This document shows, piece after piece, positions 1 through 8,224 of a stretch of 64,000 bases of DNA. The position numbers were made by a program, and so were the translations under genes. The stretch is from Flavobacteriales bacterium UBA6051. Lineage in GTDB: Bacteria > Bacteroidota > Bacteroidia > Flavobacteriales_D > Crocinitomicaceae. The DNA lies in the NCBI GenBank assembly GCA_002427735.1, contig DIYP01000006.1:62001-126000 (forward strand), in the 5' to 3' direction. Under the pieces are notes generated by a model, which did not search any database, had not been told where the DNA came from, and saw only the letters and a program-made list of their open reading frames with translations. Each line of letters starts with the position of its first letter. Positions within the stretch are counted from its first letter, which is position 1.

Positions 1-1
1 T

Positions 2-2947
2 CGTGTCAGTGATATTGAGGGACACCCAGAGGATTCAAAGACAATTTACATCGGGACAGCAGGAGGCGGTGTATGGAAGTCTACCGATGGCGGGGTAATG
101 TTTAATCCTATTTTTGACGATCACTGTCAGTCTATTGGAACCGTTGCCATTGATTCGAAAGATCCCAATAATACGCTTTGGGTTGGTACCGGAGAAGTTT
201 GGACGCGAAACAGTACTTCTGTTGGTGATGGAATCTATAAAACAACCAACGGAGGGAAAACCTGGAAGAAAATGGGGCTGGAGAATTCTGACCGCATTAG
301 CGCAATTCGCATTCATCCTGATAATTCTGACGTTTTATTTGTAGGTGTTCAAGGTGCACTTTGGGGTCCAAGTGAGGAACGAGGGGTATACAAAACGTCA
401 GATGGTGGTGCTACCTGGGAGAAAGTCTTTTACATTGATGAGAATACAGGTTGTTCAGAGTTAATCATGGACCCAAATAACCCTGATATTCTGTACGCTT
501 CATTTTGGGAACATCGCAGAACAGCTTGGTCCTTTAATTCAGGAGGAGATAATAGCGCATTATACAAAAGTACCGATGGAGGAAAGACGTGGAATAAAAT
601 TCACAATGGTTTCCCGGAAGGCACGCTTGGGCGAATTGCTATTGCAGCTGCACCTTCCAATAGTGCTATTCTTTATTCGGTTATAGAATCTGAAGACAAA
701 AAGCTAAGTGGTTTATATAGATCAGACGATGCTGGTGCATCTTGGAAACATTTGAATGCCGATTTTGAGTTGGTAGTAAGACCATTTTACTTTTCTCGAA
801 TTGTCATTCATCCAACGAATCCGGATATCGTTGTAAAAGCAGGATTCCTAGGGTCGATTAGCCGTGACGGTGGTAAGACATTCAGAAACCTTGGATCAAT
901 GCACCCAGACATTCATGATATCTGGTTTGATATCAAAGATCCGGATAAACTATTTGTTGGAACCGACGGAGGGCTATATCGCTCATTGAATCTGGGAAAT
1001 ACAATGGAAATCATTGAAAACTTACCGATCTGTCAGTTTTATCATATCAGTGTAGATAATCAAGAGCCTTATAATATTTACGGTGGACTACAAGACAATG
1101 GAAGTTGGTTTGGACCATCCTCGAGTCCAGGAGGAGTAGAAGCACGTGATTGGGAAGTGATTGGTGTAGGAGATGGATTCCGCGTATATCCTCATCCAAC
1201 AAAGCCTCACATTATGTATTCCGAAATGCAAGGAGCAGAGAATGTGTGGAGATACGATAGTAAAAACAGACAAACGCGCATCATCAAACCGTTCCCGGTG
1301 AAAGGAGATCCGAAGTTACGCTTTAATTGGAACGCAGCGATCACGACAAGTTTGAACAATCCAGATCGATTGTATATCGGAAGCCAGTTTTTACATGTTT
1401 CAAATGATATGGGAAATACCTGGACAAAGATTTCCCCCGATTTGACTACCAATGATCCTGCAAAATTGAATCAAGCGGAATCAGGTGGATTATCGCTGGA
1501 TAATTCGGGTGCTGAAAACCATTGTACAATCTTTACTATTGCAGAATCTGGTCTTGATCAAAACGTTATTTGGGTAGGTACTGATGATGGGAATGTTCAG
1601 GTAACGCAAGATGGCGGTAAAACTTGGACAAATACGACTCCAAATATTTCTGGACTTCCAGCGAATACATGGTGCTATCATATTGAGGCCAGCACTTTCA
1701 ATAAAGGGACTGCTTATGCAGTTTTTGATGGTCATACAAGCAATGATAAAAACACATATTGCTACAAAACGACAGATTTTGGTAAAACCTGGACATCTAT
1801 CGTTACTGATGATGTTTATGGGTTCGCGAGAAGTTTTCAAGAGGATTATAAGAATCCGGATTTGCTTTTCTTGGGGACAGAGTTTGGTTTATACGTTACA
1901 TTGAATGGTGGAAAAAACTGGGTGAAGTTTGAAAATAACATGCCAGCTACAGCGATTCACTATTTGGAAATGCACAAGGAAACAAATGACCTGATCATGG
2001 GAACTCATGGTCGTGGAATTATCATTTTGGATGACGTTTCGCCATTGCGACAAGTAACCAACGATATTGTGACGAAGAAGCTTCATTTTATGGAAACTAA
2101 GCCATACGAAATGAGTGAGGAAAGTACATTTGGAGGAACAAGCTCTGAGACGCAGTTTGTGGGGGCGAACCCTTACGGCGGAGCACAGATTATTTATTAC
2201 TTATCAAAGCGCCATACATTCGGTAAAATGTCAATGAAAGTATTGGATATGGATGGCAATTATGTTACGTCACTTACACCTGGTAAGAAAAAGGGAATCA
2301 ATATTGTTGGATGGGGCTTTTCTACTTCTGTTCCAAAAGTGGCCAAAGGAAAGACAATCACATACAGTGGTTTGACTGCTCCAAGAGCTGCGGCTGGAAA
2401 ATATAAGGTAGTTATCCAGAAAGGAAAAGAGACCTATGAAACAACAGTGGAACTAGCCTATGACAAAAACTCTGTATTTACGCATGAGGAGCGTAAAAAA
2501 CAGCAAGACGTTGTTTGGAAGCTTTACGACATGATGGAGGAGCTCGCTTACATGGTGCATCGACTTGATACGTATATGGAGCATGGTGAGTCCATGGCGA
2601 AAGAAAACGCGAAATTGAAAAAGACAGTCGCTTCGATGACCTCTGAAATGAATGCACTGAAGAAAACACTAGTGATTACAACAGGTGATAATTACGTTGG
2701 TGCTGCTGAGAATGAACTGCGTGAAGATTTAGGTGATTTGTACAGCACAATTGCACAGTACAGCGGAGCACCTTCTTCAACCCAAATGGAAAACATGCAG
2801 AAGATTCAGGAAGAAATGCAAGAAGCACGCGATAGTATGAAAAAGATTGAGCAAAAAAGCTTAAAGAAATACTTGGCATCACTTTCTAAAATGGAGTTAG
2901 CATCGCCAGAACTTGAATCGTATGAAGAGTTTGTAAAAAAAGACTAG
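2..2947 (+). CDS. BNR/sortilin-like beta-propeller protein (5' truncated)
   Basis: The reading frame is open from base 2 through the first visible ATG at 98, so the gene begins before the window; about 981 residues are seen. The protein is rich in Asp-box/BNR-type motifs (variants of DGGKTW near every 50-60 residues, for example around 240, 400, 580, 860, 1610 and 1900 nt), as in VPS10/sortilin-type propellers and the so-called glycosyl hydrolase BNR proteins common in Bacteroidota. After the propeller comes a FlgD-like Ig stretch (about 2200-2460 nt) and a charged, probably helical C-terminus with many Lys, Glu and Met. No T9SS sorting domain is visible at the end. An extracytoplasmic role is inferred because the signal peptide would lie outside the window. 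Substrate unknown. A strong terminator follows directly. Confidence 0.88.
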   Translation, partial: RVSDIEGHPEDSKTIYIGTAGGGVWKSTDGGVMFNPIFDDHCQSIGTVAIDSKDPNNTLWVGTGEVWTRNSTSVGDGIYKTTNGGKTWKKMGLENSDRISAIRIHPDNSDVLFVGVQGALWGPSEERGVYKTSDGGATWEKVFYIDENTGCSELIMDPNNPDILYASFWEHRRTAWSFNSGGDNSALYKSTDGGKTWNKIHNGFPEGTLGRIAIAAAPSNSAILYSVIESEDKKLSGLYRSDDAGASWKHLNADFELVVRPFYFSRIVIHPTNPDIVVKAGFLGSISRDGGKTFRNLGSMHPDIHDIWFDIKDPDKLFVGTDGGLYRSLNLGNTMEIIENLPICQFYHISVDNQEPYNIYGGLQDNGSWFGPSSSPGGVEARDWEVIGVGDGFRVYPHPTKPHIMYSEMQGAENVWRYDSKNRQTRIIKPFPVKGDPKLRFNWNAAITTSLNNPDRLYIGSQFLHVSNDMGNTWTKISPDLTTNDPAKLNQAESGGLSLDNSGAENHCTIFTIAESGLDQNVIWVGTDDGNVQVTQDGGKTWTNTTPNISGLPANTWCYHIEASTFNKGTAYAVFDGHTSNDKNTYCYKTTDFGKTWTSIVTDDVYGFARSFQEDYKNPDLLFLGTEFGLYVTLNGGKNWVKFENNMPATAIHYLEMHKETNDLIMGTHGRGIIILDDVSPLRQVTNDIVTKKLHFMETKPYEMSEESTFGGTSSETQFVGANPYGGAQIIYYLSKRHTFGKMSMKVLDMDGNYVTSLTPGKKKGINIVGWGFSTSVPKVAKGKTITYSGLTAPRAAAGKYKVVIQKGKETYETTVELAYDKNSVFTHEERKKQQDVVWKLYDMMEELAYMVHRLDTYMEHGESMAKENAKLKKTVASMTSEMNALKKTLVITTGDNYVGAAENELREDLGDLYSTIAQYSGAPSSTQMENMQKIQEEMQEARDSMKKIEQKSLKKYLASLSKMELASPELESYEEFVKKD

Positions 2948-2966
2948 AAAGTTGTTTTTGTCAAAC

Positions 2967-2997
2967 AAAAAAGCCCGGAGTTATCCGGGCTTTTTTT
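2967..2997 (+). terminator. Rho-independent terminator after the BNR protein
   Basis: Perfect stem of AAAAAGCCCGGA and its complement around a GTTA loop, followed by a run of seven T. It ends the transcript of the upstream BNR gene. Because A precedes the stem as well, it could also act on minus-strand transcripts of the 3014-3280 gene. Confidence 0.9.
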
Positions 2998-3013
2998 ATT
3001 TAAACTCTATTAT

Positions 3014-3280
3014 TTAGTGAATTAACTTCGCACCTATGATGCGCTGAATGTCAATGATTGATTCATATTTTTTCATCGTCGCCAGATCATTCGCCTGCTT
3101 GGCCAACTTCCATTGTTTTAATTTCTCTGAGGGAATAAAAGAATACCAAGTATTCACTAATTTCTCCAAAGGATCCAGAGAATCAACAATAACACCTGAA
3201 CAATGCTCACCAGTAATCAACTGAAAAGCAATATGTCGATTGTGATATGGAAAAAACTGCGAATGTCCCATGACGTGCAT
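3014..3280 (-). CDS. Small hypothetical protein (88 aa)
   Basis: I do not recognise this family. The 88-residue product has no signal peptide or membrane segment. The middle is rich in hydrophobic and acidic residues (DSLDPLEKL), and the C-terminal half looks alpha-helical with Lys, Glu and Ala (a WKLAKQANDLATMKKYE segment, then IIDIQRIIGAKL). Start is ATG with a second in-frame ATG three codons later. It stands alone between two hairpins: the BNR terminator lies beyond its 3' end and an orphan hairpin (3362-3386) lies 5' of it. It is probably a real cytosolic protein because composition and codon use look like the neighbours, but no function can be given. Confidence 0.6.
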   Translation of the reverse strand: MHVMGHSQFFPYHNRHIAFQLITGEHCSGVIVDSLDPLEKLVNTWYSFIPSEKLKQWKLAKQANDLATMKKYESIIDIQRIIGAKLIH

Positions 3281-3361
3281 AATACTATATCAATAACGAC
3301 AAATTCAGGTAGATTGTTGTCTCATTGCCCATTTTAGTTATTAACAAGAAATCAGTCAGTT

Positions 3362-3391
3362 AGGGGTTCTTTAATCCTGAACCCCTCAGTT
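3362..3391 (+). other. Orphan hairpin with T-run, terminator-like
   Basis: Stem AGGGGTTC (3362-3369) pairs with GAACCCCT (3379-3386) around a 9-nt loop and is followed on the plus strand by CAGTTTTT. No plus-strand gene ends just before it. The rest of 3281-3501 shows no convincing gene. Confidence 0.45.
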
Positions 3392-3501
3392 TTTCTCATA
3401 AAAAGCGATGCCTGAAAATTGTGGATATCTTCTTCTCTTGATATTCTTTTAGCACGCGTTCATGCTCGATTTTGTAATTTTAAGCGTATATATTTCGGAA
3501 A

Positions 3502-4581
3502 ATGAAAGTTACACCAGATAGCCAAGTTCAGTTCTCTAGTGGGCACCTTATGAAGAACCGTTTCATGCTGGCACCGCTGACCAATAAACAGAGTTTTGAA
3601 AATGGCCAATTATCAGAGGATGAATTCAATTGGCTCACGCATAGAGCGAAGGGAGGTTTTGGGTTAGTTATGACTTGTGCCACCCATGTTCAGGAGGTGG
3701 GGAAAGGGTTTTCTGGACAGCTAGGGATCTTTTCCGATGACCATCTAGAGGGACATAAACGACTCGCAGCTGAAATAAAAAAGTATGGGAGTCTAGCTGT
3801 TGTCCAGTTGCATCATGCGGGTATGCGTTCACCACAAGAATTGATTTCGAAAGCACCTGTTTGCCCTTCAGAAAATGAAAAGTTTGGGGCACGTAGGCTA
3901 TCGTTAAGGGAAGTTCATGAATTGAGAGATGCTTTTGTTGAAGGAGCTGTTCGTGCAAAAAAGAGTGGGTATGATGGAGTTGAGGTACATGGTGCCCATG
4001 GATACATATTGACACAATTTCTTAGTGCCGAAATCAATGTTAGAGAAGATGAATATGGCGGAACTCTTGAGAACAGATCGCGCATTCTATTTGAAATTAT
4101 TGAAGGCATCAGATTCAAATGTGGTAAAGATTTTTTGCTAGGCGTGCGACTTTCGCCTGAGCGTTTCGGAATGAAACTCGATGAGATAAAAACCGTTAGC
4201 CAACAACTAATCGATACAGGTCTCATTGACTTTCTAGATATTTCACTTTGGGATTCTTTTAAAATGCCTGAAGAAGAAGCTCACCAAAATGATTCACTGT
4301 TGGAACATTTCACTCGTTTGGATTTTAAAGACGTAAAATGGACGGTCGCTGGAAAAATTCACAACGCGCAACATGTCCAAAAGGTATTGGATGCAGGTGT
4401 GGATTTTGTCACGATTGGGCGTTCAGGTATTTTACATCACGACTTCCCGGAACGGGTGATAAATAATGCTCAGTTTGAACCTGTAAACCTTCCAGTAAGT
4501 CGTGAACACTTGCGCAAAGAAGCTTTGGGAGAGAAATTCATTACTTATTTGGAACGATGGGATGGTTTTGTCAATCCCTGA
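3502..4581 (+). CDS. NADH:flavin oxidoreductase, Old Yellow Enzyme family
   Basis: A 359-residue single-domain FMN TIM-barrel enzyme expected to reduce activated C=C bonds (enones) with NAD(P)H in the cytosol. Visible hallmarks are the N-terminal strand with LAPLTNKQS, the QLHHAG segment near residue 110, the active-site HGAHGYILTQFLS motif near residues 163-175 (His and Tyr contact the substrate), the YGGTLENRSR segment that follows it, and the phosphate-binding VTIGRSGI near residue 310. It lacks the C-terminal Fe-S and FAD domains of the longer 2,4-dienoyl-CoA reductases, so it is closest to the short YqjM-like class. The gene stands alone; its stop touches the end of the convergent vWA gene, with zero intergenic bases. 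Natural substrate is unknown. Confidence 0.93.
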   Translation: MKVTPDSQVQFSSGHLMKNRFMLAPLTNKQSFENGQLSEDEFNWLTHRAKGGFGLVMTCATHVQEVGKGFSGQLGIFSDDHLEGHKRLAAEIKKYGSLAVVQLHHAGMRSPQELISKAPVCPSENEKFGARRLSLREVHELRDAFVEGAVRAKKSGYDGVEVHGAHGYILTQFLSAEINVREDEYGGTLENRSRILFEIIEGIRFKCGKDFLLGVRLSPERFGMKLDEIKTVSQQLIDTGLIDFLDISLWDSFKMPEEEAHQNDSLLEHFTRLDFKDVKWTVAGKIHNAQHVQKVLDAGVDFVTIGRSGILHHDFPERVINNAQFEPVNLPVSREHLRKEALGEKFITYLERWDGFVNP

Positions 4582-6858
4582 TTAATAGTGACTGTGAGCT
4601 TTAAGTAATTCAAAGGCATCAACATATTCACGCAGACGGTCAACAACAGAAAGCAGTTCCTCTGGTTGCGCTTTTGGAAATAACGAATGAATTTGTTCAA
4701 TAGAGCTTTTTACAGCAGCATAGGCTGCTTCTCTGTTTCCACTTTCAAACGAGTTTGCCATTTGCTTCAGTGACTGATTGGCAATAGCCACAGCAAGTAC
4801 TTTTTTATGCTCTTTATCAATGGCCATATCTAGTTCTCCAGTGGCGGAAGTCCATTCGGGATGGATTTTTTTCTCTTTGACAACCTTTTTGCCCGTAACA
4901 GCATCCGTGTACTCCAGTTTTACTTGTACTGCTTGATTTTCAATTGCCTTTGTAGGGTTGATTAGATCAAACTTAATGAGTGCCAGTTGGTCCAAACCGG
5001 GAAATAAGTGAGGAACATCGACGTTCATCTTTCCTGGCGAAACGTTTTCGTTACTGTAACCATAAAGCTGCTTATAAATAATTTGATCGTTGTAAACTAC
5101 AGTGAGTGTTGCCTTTTTCGCCATGGGATACAGGATGCTTTCCAGTTCTCGCTGAAAAACTTCTTGAATATTAGCTGATGTTCCAGCCAGATGAAGCATC
5201 CCTCCACCAGCAGATGCCAGTTGAGAAAGCAATGCTTGGTTGTAATTAACACCAACTCCTACTGCGGATAATTCGATACCTCCCGCAATGTGAGACTTAG
5301 CTGTGTTGATAACAGTTTCCGGCGGTTGCGAGCCATATCCATCTGTTAAGAGCAAAACACGATTAACGAAATTTCCAGCTTTCATTTTTTTGGCTTGTTC
5401 AAAGCCGAGAACCATACCTTTATAAATGTTTGTTCCACCATCAGCTTGAATGGCGTGAATGATGTCAATGACCTTCTTTTTATCACCAACTTTTTCTGCT
5501 GGAACCGCAACTGTGGCCTGATCGTCAAAAACAACAATAGAAACAATGTCTGTTTCGTCTAATTGCTGAACGAATTGAATAAGCGATTGTTTCAGTTGAC
5601 CAATGCGGTCTTCTCCCATCATAGAGCCACTTTTGTCAACGACAAAACAGATGTTCAAAGGTGCTGCTGATTTGCGCGTCATCTTTGATTTTACTTTAAG
5701 TCCGACTTCCAGCAGTGCTTCTTTGGAGTTTTCATTGAATTTATTTCCCCAACTTAAGTAGAAATCCATATCTCCTTCTAAAGGCTCAGGGTACTGTTTG
5801 TCCACAAAATTATTGATGTCGTATTCGATTAAATCTTTGACCGATGGAATGAAGTTTTCGATATCGGACAGACGTGGATCAATGGTGTAGTCTACAGTGA
5901 ATTCTTTGTAGGCTATTCCCTTTACATGGGATAAATCAATTTCATCAGCATTGCGTTGAAATTCAAAATCAACGAAGTATTTGTTTCGAATCGGCAACAT
6001 AAATGTCACATCACCCTGATCGTTGGTCTTTGCTTTGTATACCTTATTCGACTTGAGCATGCGCACGTATACATCTTCCTGAATTGCGTTGCTTCCATCC
6101 TTGCGCACTTTCATTTTGACCCGAGCGTGCGAGGAGCTTGGTTCCACATCTTTGGGTACATTTTGTACGATAAAACGGTCTTCTTTTTCTTCATTGAATG
6201 TTCGCGGTTGGAAAAGAATGCGTAATGTTTGTGTGGAAGACCGAGCTCCTAGATCAATCCATCTTAACGACTCGACGCCATCTACATCGATTTCATAATT
6301 TTGATTATTTGGAACTTTAAACGTTACACCACCATTAGCGTTTGTACGTCCAGTATACATCGTTTGTGTCTTAAAGCAAACCAATGCTACATCAATTTTC
6401 GGATAGACGCGTCGATTTCTGTCCAGCAACACAATATGAATAACACTTTCTGTTTTGCTTGGTTCAATAGCTGGGCTGATGCGCTGTTGATCTACTTTAT
6501 GAAAGGCAATTGATCTTCTGTCAGGTAAAACTTGATTTTCTCTTTCATAGGATGCTGGATCGTATGTCATGGTGCGATTAGCGTTTCCTCCGAAAGTTGT
6601 TTTAAGATCGATGCAATTGCGCATTTCTCCGACGGAACCCAACCATTGGTCTCCATGGTCAAAGGTGACTTGTAAAGTGCCAGCATTGTTTGTTTTGTAG
6701 ACAAGTCGTTCGTAGGTACTTGTTTCAACGAATACAACGGTTCGTCCAGCATCTGGGGTTCCTTTTGTGCTTTTAACAGTAAGATTATAAGTGAAAGTAG
6801 ATTGCGCCAACGAGAATTGAAGTACATTGGCCATAAGGAGAAGAGTAATAAAGCGCAT
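4582..6858 (-). CDS. Exported von Willebrand factor A domain protein
   Basis: A 758-residue protein with an N-terminal signal peptide (ends near SLAQS, residues 1-19). Three successive Ig/carboxypeptidase-regulatory-like beta domains follow (about residues 24-90, 140-210 and 245-310); each carries a short pattern in which a Thr-Asn/Asp-Gly turn precedes a V-T/Q-F strand. Then comes a vWA domain near residues 400-570 with the complete MIDAS motif DKSGSM (DxSxS), a later conserved Thr, and LLLTDGYG, so divalent metal binding is expected. The C-terminal region (YNDQIIYKQLYGY, then a helical end) resembles the tail of TerY/inter-alpha-trypsin-like vWA proteins. Likely periplasmic or surface protein-protein interaction. 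No sorting domain at the C-terminus. Monocistronic; shares its 3' boundary with the convergent OYE gene. Confidence 0.88.
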   Translation of the reverse strand: MRFITLLLMANVLQFSLAQSTFTYNLTVKSTKGTPDAGRTVVFVETSTYERLVYKTNNAGTLQVTFDHGDQWLGSVGEMRNCIDLKTTFGGNANRTMTYDPASYERENQVLPDRRSIAFHKVDQQRISPAIEPSKTESVIHIVLLDRNRRVYPKIDVALVCFKTQTMYTGRTNANGGVTFKVPNNQNYEIDVDGVESLRWIDLGARSSTQTLRILFQPRTFNEEKEDRFIVQNVPKDVEPSSSHARVKMKVRKDGSNAIQEDVYVRMLKSNKVYKAKTNDQGDVTFMLPIRNKYFVDFEFQRNADEIDLSHVKGIAYKEFTVDYTIDPRLSDIENFIPSVKDLIEYDINNFVDKQYPEPLEGDMDFYLSWGNKFNENSKEALLEVGLKVKSKMTRKSAAPLNICFVVDKSGSMMGEDRIGQLKQSLIQFVQQLDETDIVSIVVFDDQATVAVPAEKVGDKKKVIDIIHAIQADGGTNIYKGMVLGFEQAKKMKAGNFVNRVLLLTDGYGSQPPETVINTAKSHIAGGIELSAVGVGVNYNQALLSQLASAGGGMLHLAGTSANIQEVFQRELESILYPMAKKATLTVVYNDQIIYKQLYGYSNENVSPGKMNVDVPHLFPGLDQLALIKFDLINPTKAIENQAVQVKLEYTDAVTGKKVVKEKKIHPEWTSATGELDMAIDKEHKKVLAVAIANQSLKQMANSFESGNREAAYAAVKSSIEQIHSLFPKAQPEELLSVVDRLREYVDAFELLKAHSHY

Positions 6859-6897
6859 ATGAGAGGTTTATTACATAACTCCTTCAGAATTTAAAGG

Positions 6898-7584
6898 TTA
6901 CAAACTACCGAATTGATCGCGGATTTTTTTCTGTAAGACATCCACATCTACTTTTTCAATGGGATGTTCAAAACCATCAAATGTATGGAACGAGCCATTT
7001 TGAAGCAGATCAATGACATGTTGAGTTTCCGCTACCGAGACCATGGCATCTTCAGCACCCAAGCAGCACAAAACGTCAAGATCGATGGATTGAAGCTTTG
7101 CATCCGTTAGAACGGGAGCATTGCCCAATGAAATCATCATGTCAGCAGTTTTCATCATGACTGTTTTCCAATCTTCTGGTTCGTGAAGTGAGGCTTGGTA
7201 AGTCGCAAACTTTGGGACTTTCTCTTCGATAACATTAGGGTTTAGCATCTTGGTTTCCTTGATGGCTCCCTCTGGTGTCCATTCGAACTTAGTGCCAAGT
7301 GTTACTAACCCGGCGACATTTAATCCATTGGCGATGGCATTCAAGGCTACATATCCTCCCATGCTATATCCAAAAATATATGGCTCATTGAGCTCATGTG
7401 CAACAACATAGTCGATCAGATCTTGCGTAAACAACTCGATGGAATACGGATGTTCTGTGGGTCTTCCTCCATGCCCTTCGAAATTAAAGGTGTGCACTTC
7501 GAAATCTGAACTAAGTAACCCAGCGAGTTGTTTAAATTGTGCTTTGGAACCAAGTGCTCCATGAAGAATAATAAGTTGTTTCAT
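6898..7584 (-). CDS. Alpha/beta hydrolase
   Basis: A small cytosolic serine hydrolase of 228 residues. It opens with LIILHGALGSKAQ (oxyanion-hole HG), has the nucleophile elbow GYSMGG, a late Asp in GAEDAMV and a late His in DGFEHPIEK, which together give a full Ser-Asp-His triad. The frame can be extended upstream to a TTG at 7602, but that would overlap the stop of the small gene before it, whereas the ATG at 7584 gives the family-typical start right at the first strand. I therefore use 7584. It is the last gene of a probable operon with a YbjQ-like protein and a 44-residue membrane peptide. Substrate unknown; resembles MenH/BioH-type esterases in size. Confidence 0.88.
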   Translation of the reverse strand: MKQLIILHGALGSKAQFKQLAGLLSSDFEVHTFNFEGHGGRPTEHPYSIELFTQDLIDYVVAHELNEPYIFGYSMGGYVALNAIANGLNVAGLVTLGTKFEWTPEGAIKETKMLNPNVIEEKVPKFATYQASLHEPEDWKTVMMKTADMMISLGNAPVLTDAKLQSIDLDVLCCLGAEDAMVSVAETQHVIDLLQNGSFHTFDGFEHPIEKVDVDVLQKKIRDQFGSL

Positions 7585-7598
7585 AGCCAATGAAGGGA

Positions 7599-7733
7599 TC
7601 AATTATCGCGATCCTCAAACGTTTCTTGCTTTTTCCTTTCAATTCTACGCACAATGAAATAAATAAGCAAGCTAAGCGCAGCCAAAACCATTAAAGCTTC
7701 GAAAGCGAGAACAATAATAACCGCCATTTCCAT
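7599..7733 (-). CDS. Small single-span membrane protein (44 aa)
   Basis: A 44-codon frame starting at ATG 7733. The product begins MEMAVIIVLAFEALMVL, forms one hydrophobic helix to about residue 28, then a basic segment RRIERKK and an acidic tail EDRDN, so the positive-inside rule puts the C-terminus in the cytosol. Its ATG overlaps the TAA of the YbjQ-like gene in the sequence TAATG, and its TGA lies 14 nt before the ATG of the hydrolase. Such tight packing on both sides supports translation. Family not recognised. Confidence 0.72.
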   Translation of the reverse strand: MEMAVIIVLAFEALMVLAALSLLIYFIVRRIERKKQETFEDRDN

Positions 7734-8047
7734 TATTTAAGCTTTACGGCAGTTCCATAGGCTAATATTTCCGAGGCTCCCTGAACAATTGTGCTTGTTG
7801 TAAAGCGTACGTTTAAGACAGCATCTGCTCCCATTTTTTCCGCATCAACGAGCATACGTTGAAGTGCTTCTTCACGAGATTGGGCTTGTAGCTTTGTATA
7901 CTCGTCTATTTCCCCACCTACAAGGTTCTTAAACCCGGCAAAAATATCACGCCCGACATTTCTGGCGCGAACGGTGCTTCCTCTGGATATTCCAAGAATT
8001 TCTGCAATTTCTCTTCCCGGAATGTTTTCAGTTGTTGATACAATCAT
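7733..8047 (-). CDS. YbjQ/UPF0145 family protein
   Basis: A protein of about 104 residues matching the YbjQ/DUF74 (UPF0145) family: it begins MIVSTTENIPGREI, continues with LGISRGSTVRARNVGRDI and ends with the conserved GADAVLNVRF strand and YGTAVKL. The family forms compact oligomeric rings and has been called heavy-metal binding, but its function is not established. The frame extends upstream to a TTG at 8104, adding 19 residues; the ATG at 8047 gives the usual family length and start and is preferred. The stop codon overlaps the start of the 44-residue membrane peptide by one base (TAATG), so the two are probably coupled. Confidence 0.88.
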   Translation of the reverse strand: MIVSTTENIPGREIAEILGISRGSTVRARNVGRDIFAGFKNLVGGEIDEYTKLQAQSREEALQRMLVDAEKMGADAVLNVRFTTSTIVQGASEILAYGTAVKLK

Positions 8048-8167
8048 GATCTGTGTTTTAGTTTCATTTGAAGATAAGAACTTTCTTGAGGATGTTCGGC
8101 TCAAATCATATGAGTTGTAATCTTTTGAGATGGATGGTTTATTTTATGGTTGAGTGATTTTGATCAA

Positions 8168-8201
8168 ACAAAAAAGCCATTGATCAAAACAATCAATGGC
8201 T
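8168..8201 (-). terminator. Terminator after gcvP
   Basis: Ten-base-pair perfect stem AGCCATTGAT/ATCAATGGCT around a 7-nt loop; on the minus strand it is followed by TTTTTTG. It lies 24 nt after the gcvP stop. Confidence 0.85.
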
Positions 8202-8224
8202 CTATATTATAAGCTTGAATTGGA

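Noticed and set aside
5956..6513. Plus-strand frames opposite the vWA gene
   Set aside because: They are shadows of a gene with clear signal peptide, MIDAS motif and codon use.
7585..7602. TTG start at 7602 for the alpha/beta hydrolase
   Set aside because: It adds six residues before the first strand and overlaps the stop of the 44-residue gene; ATG 7584 fits the family.
8048..8104. TTG start at 8104 for the YbjQ-like protein
   Set aside because: The additional 19 residues are not part of the family fold; ATG 8047 gives the usual MIVxTTENIPG start.
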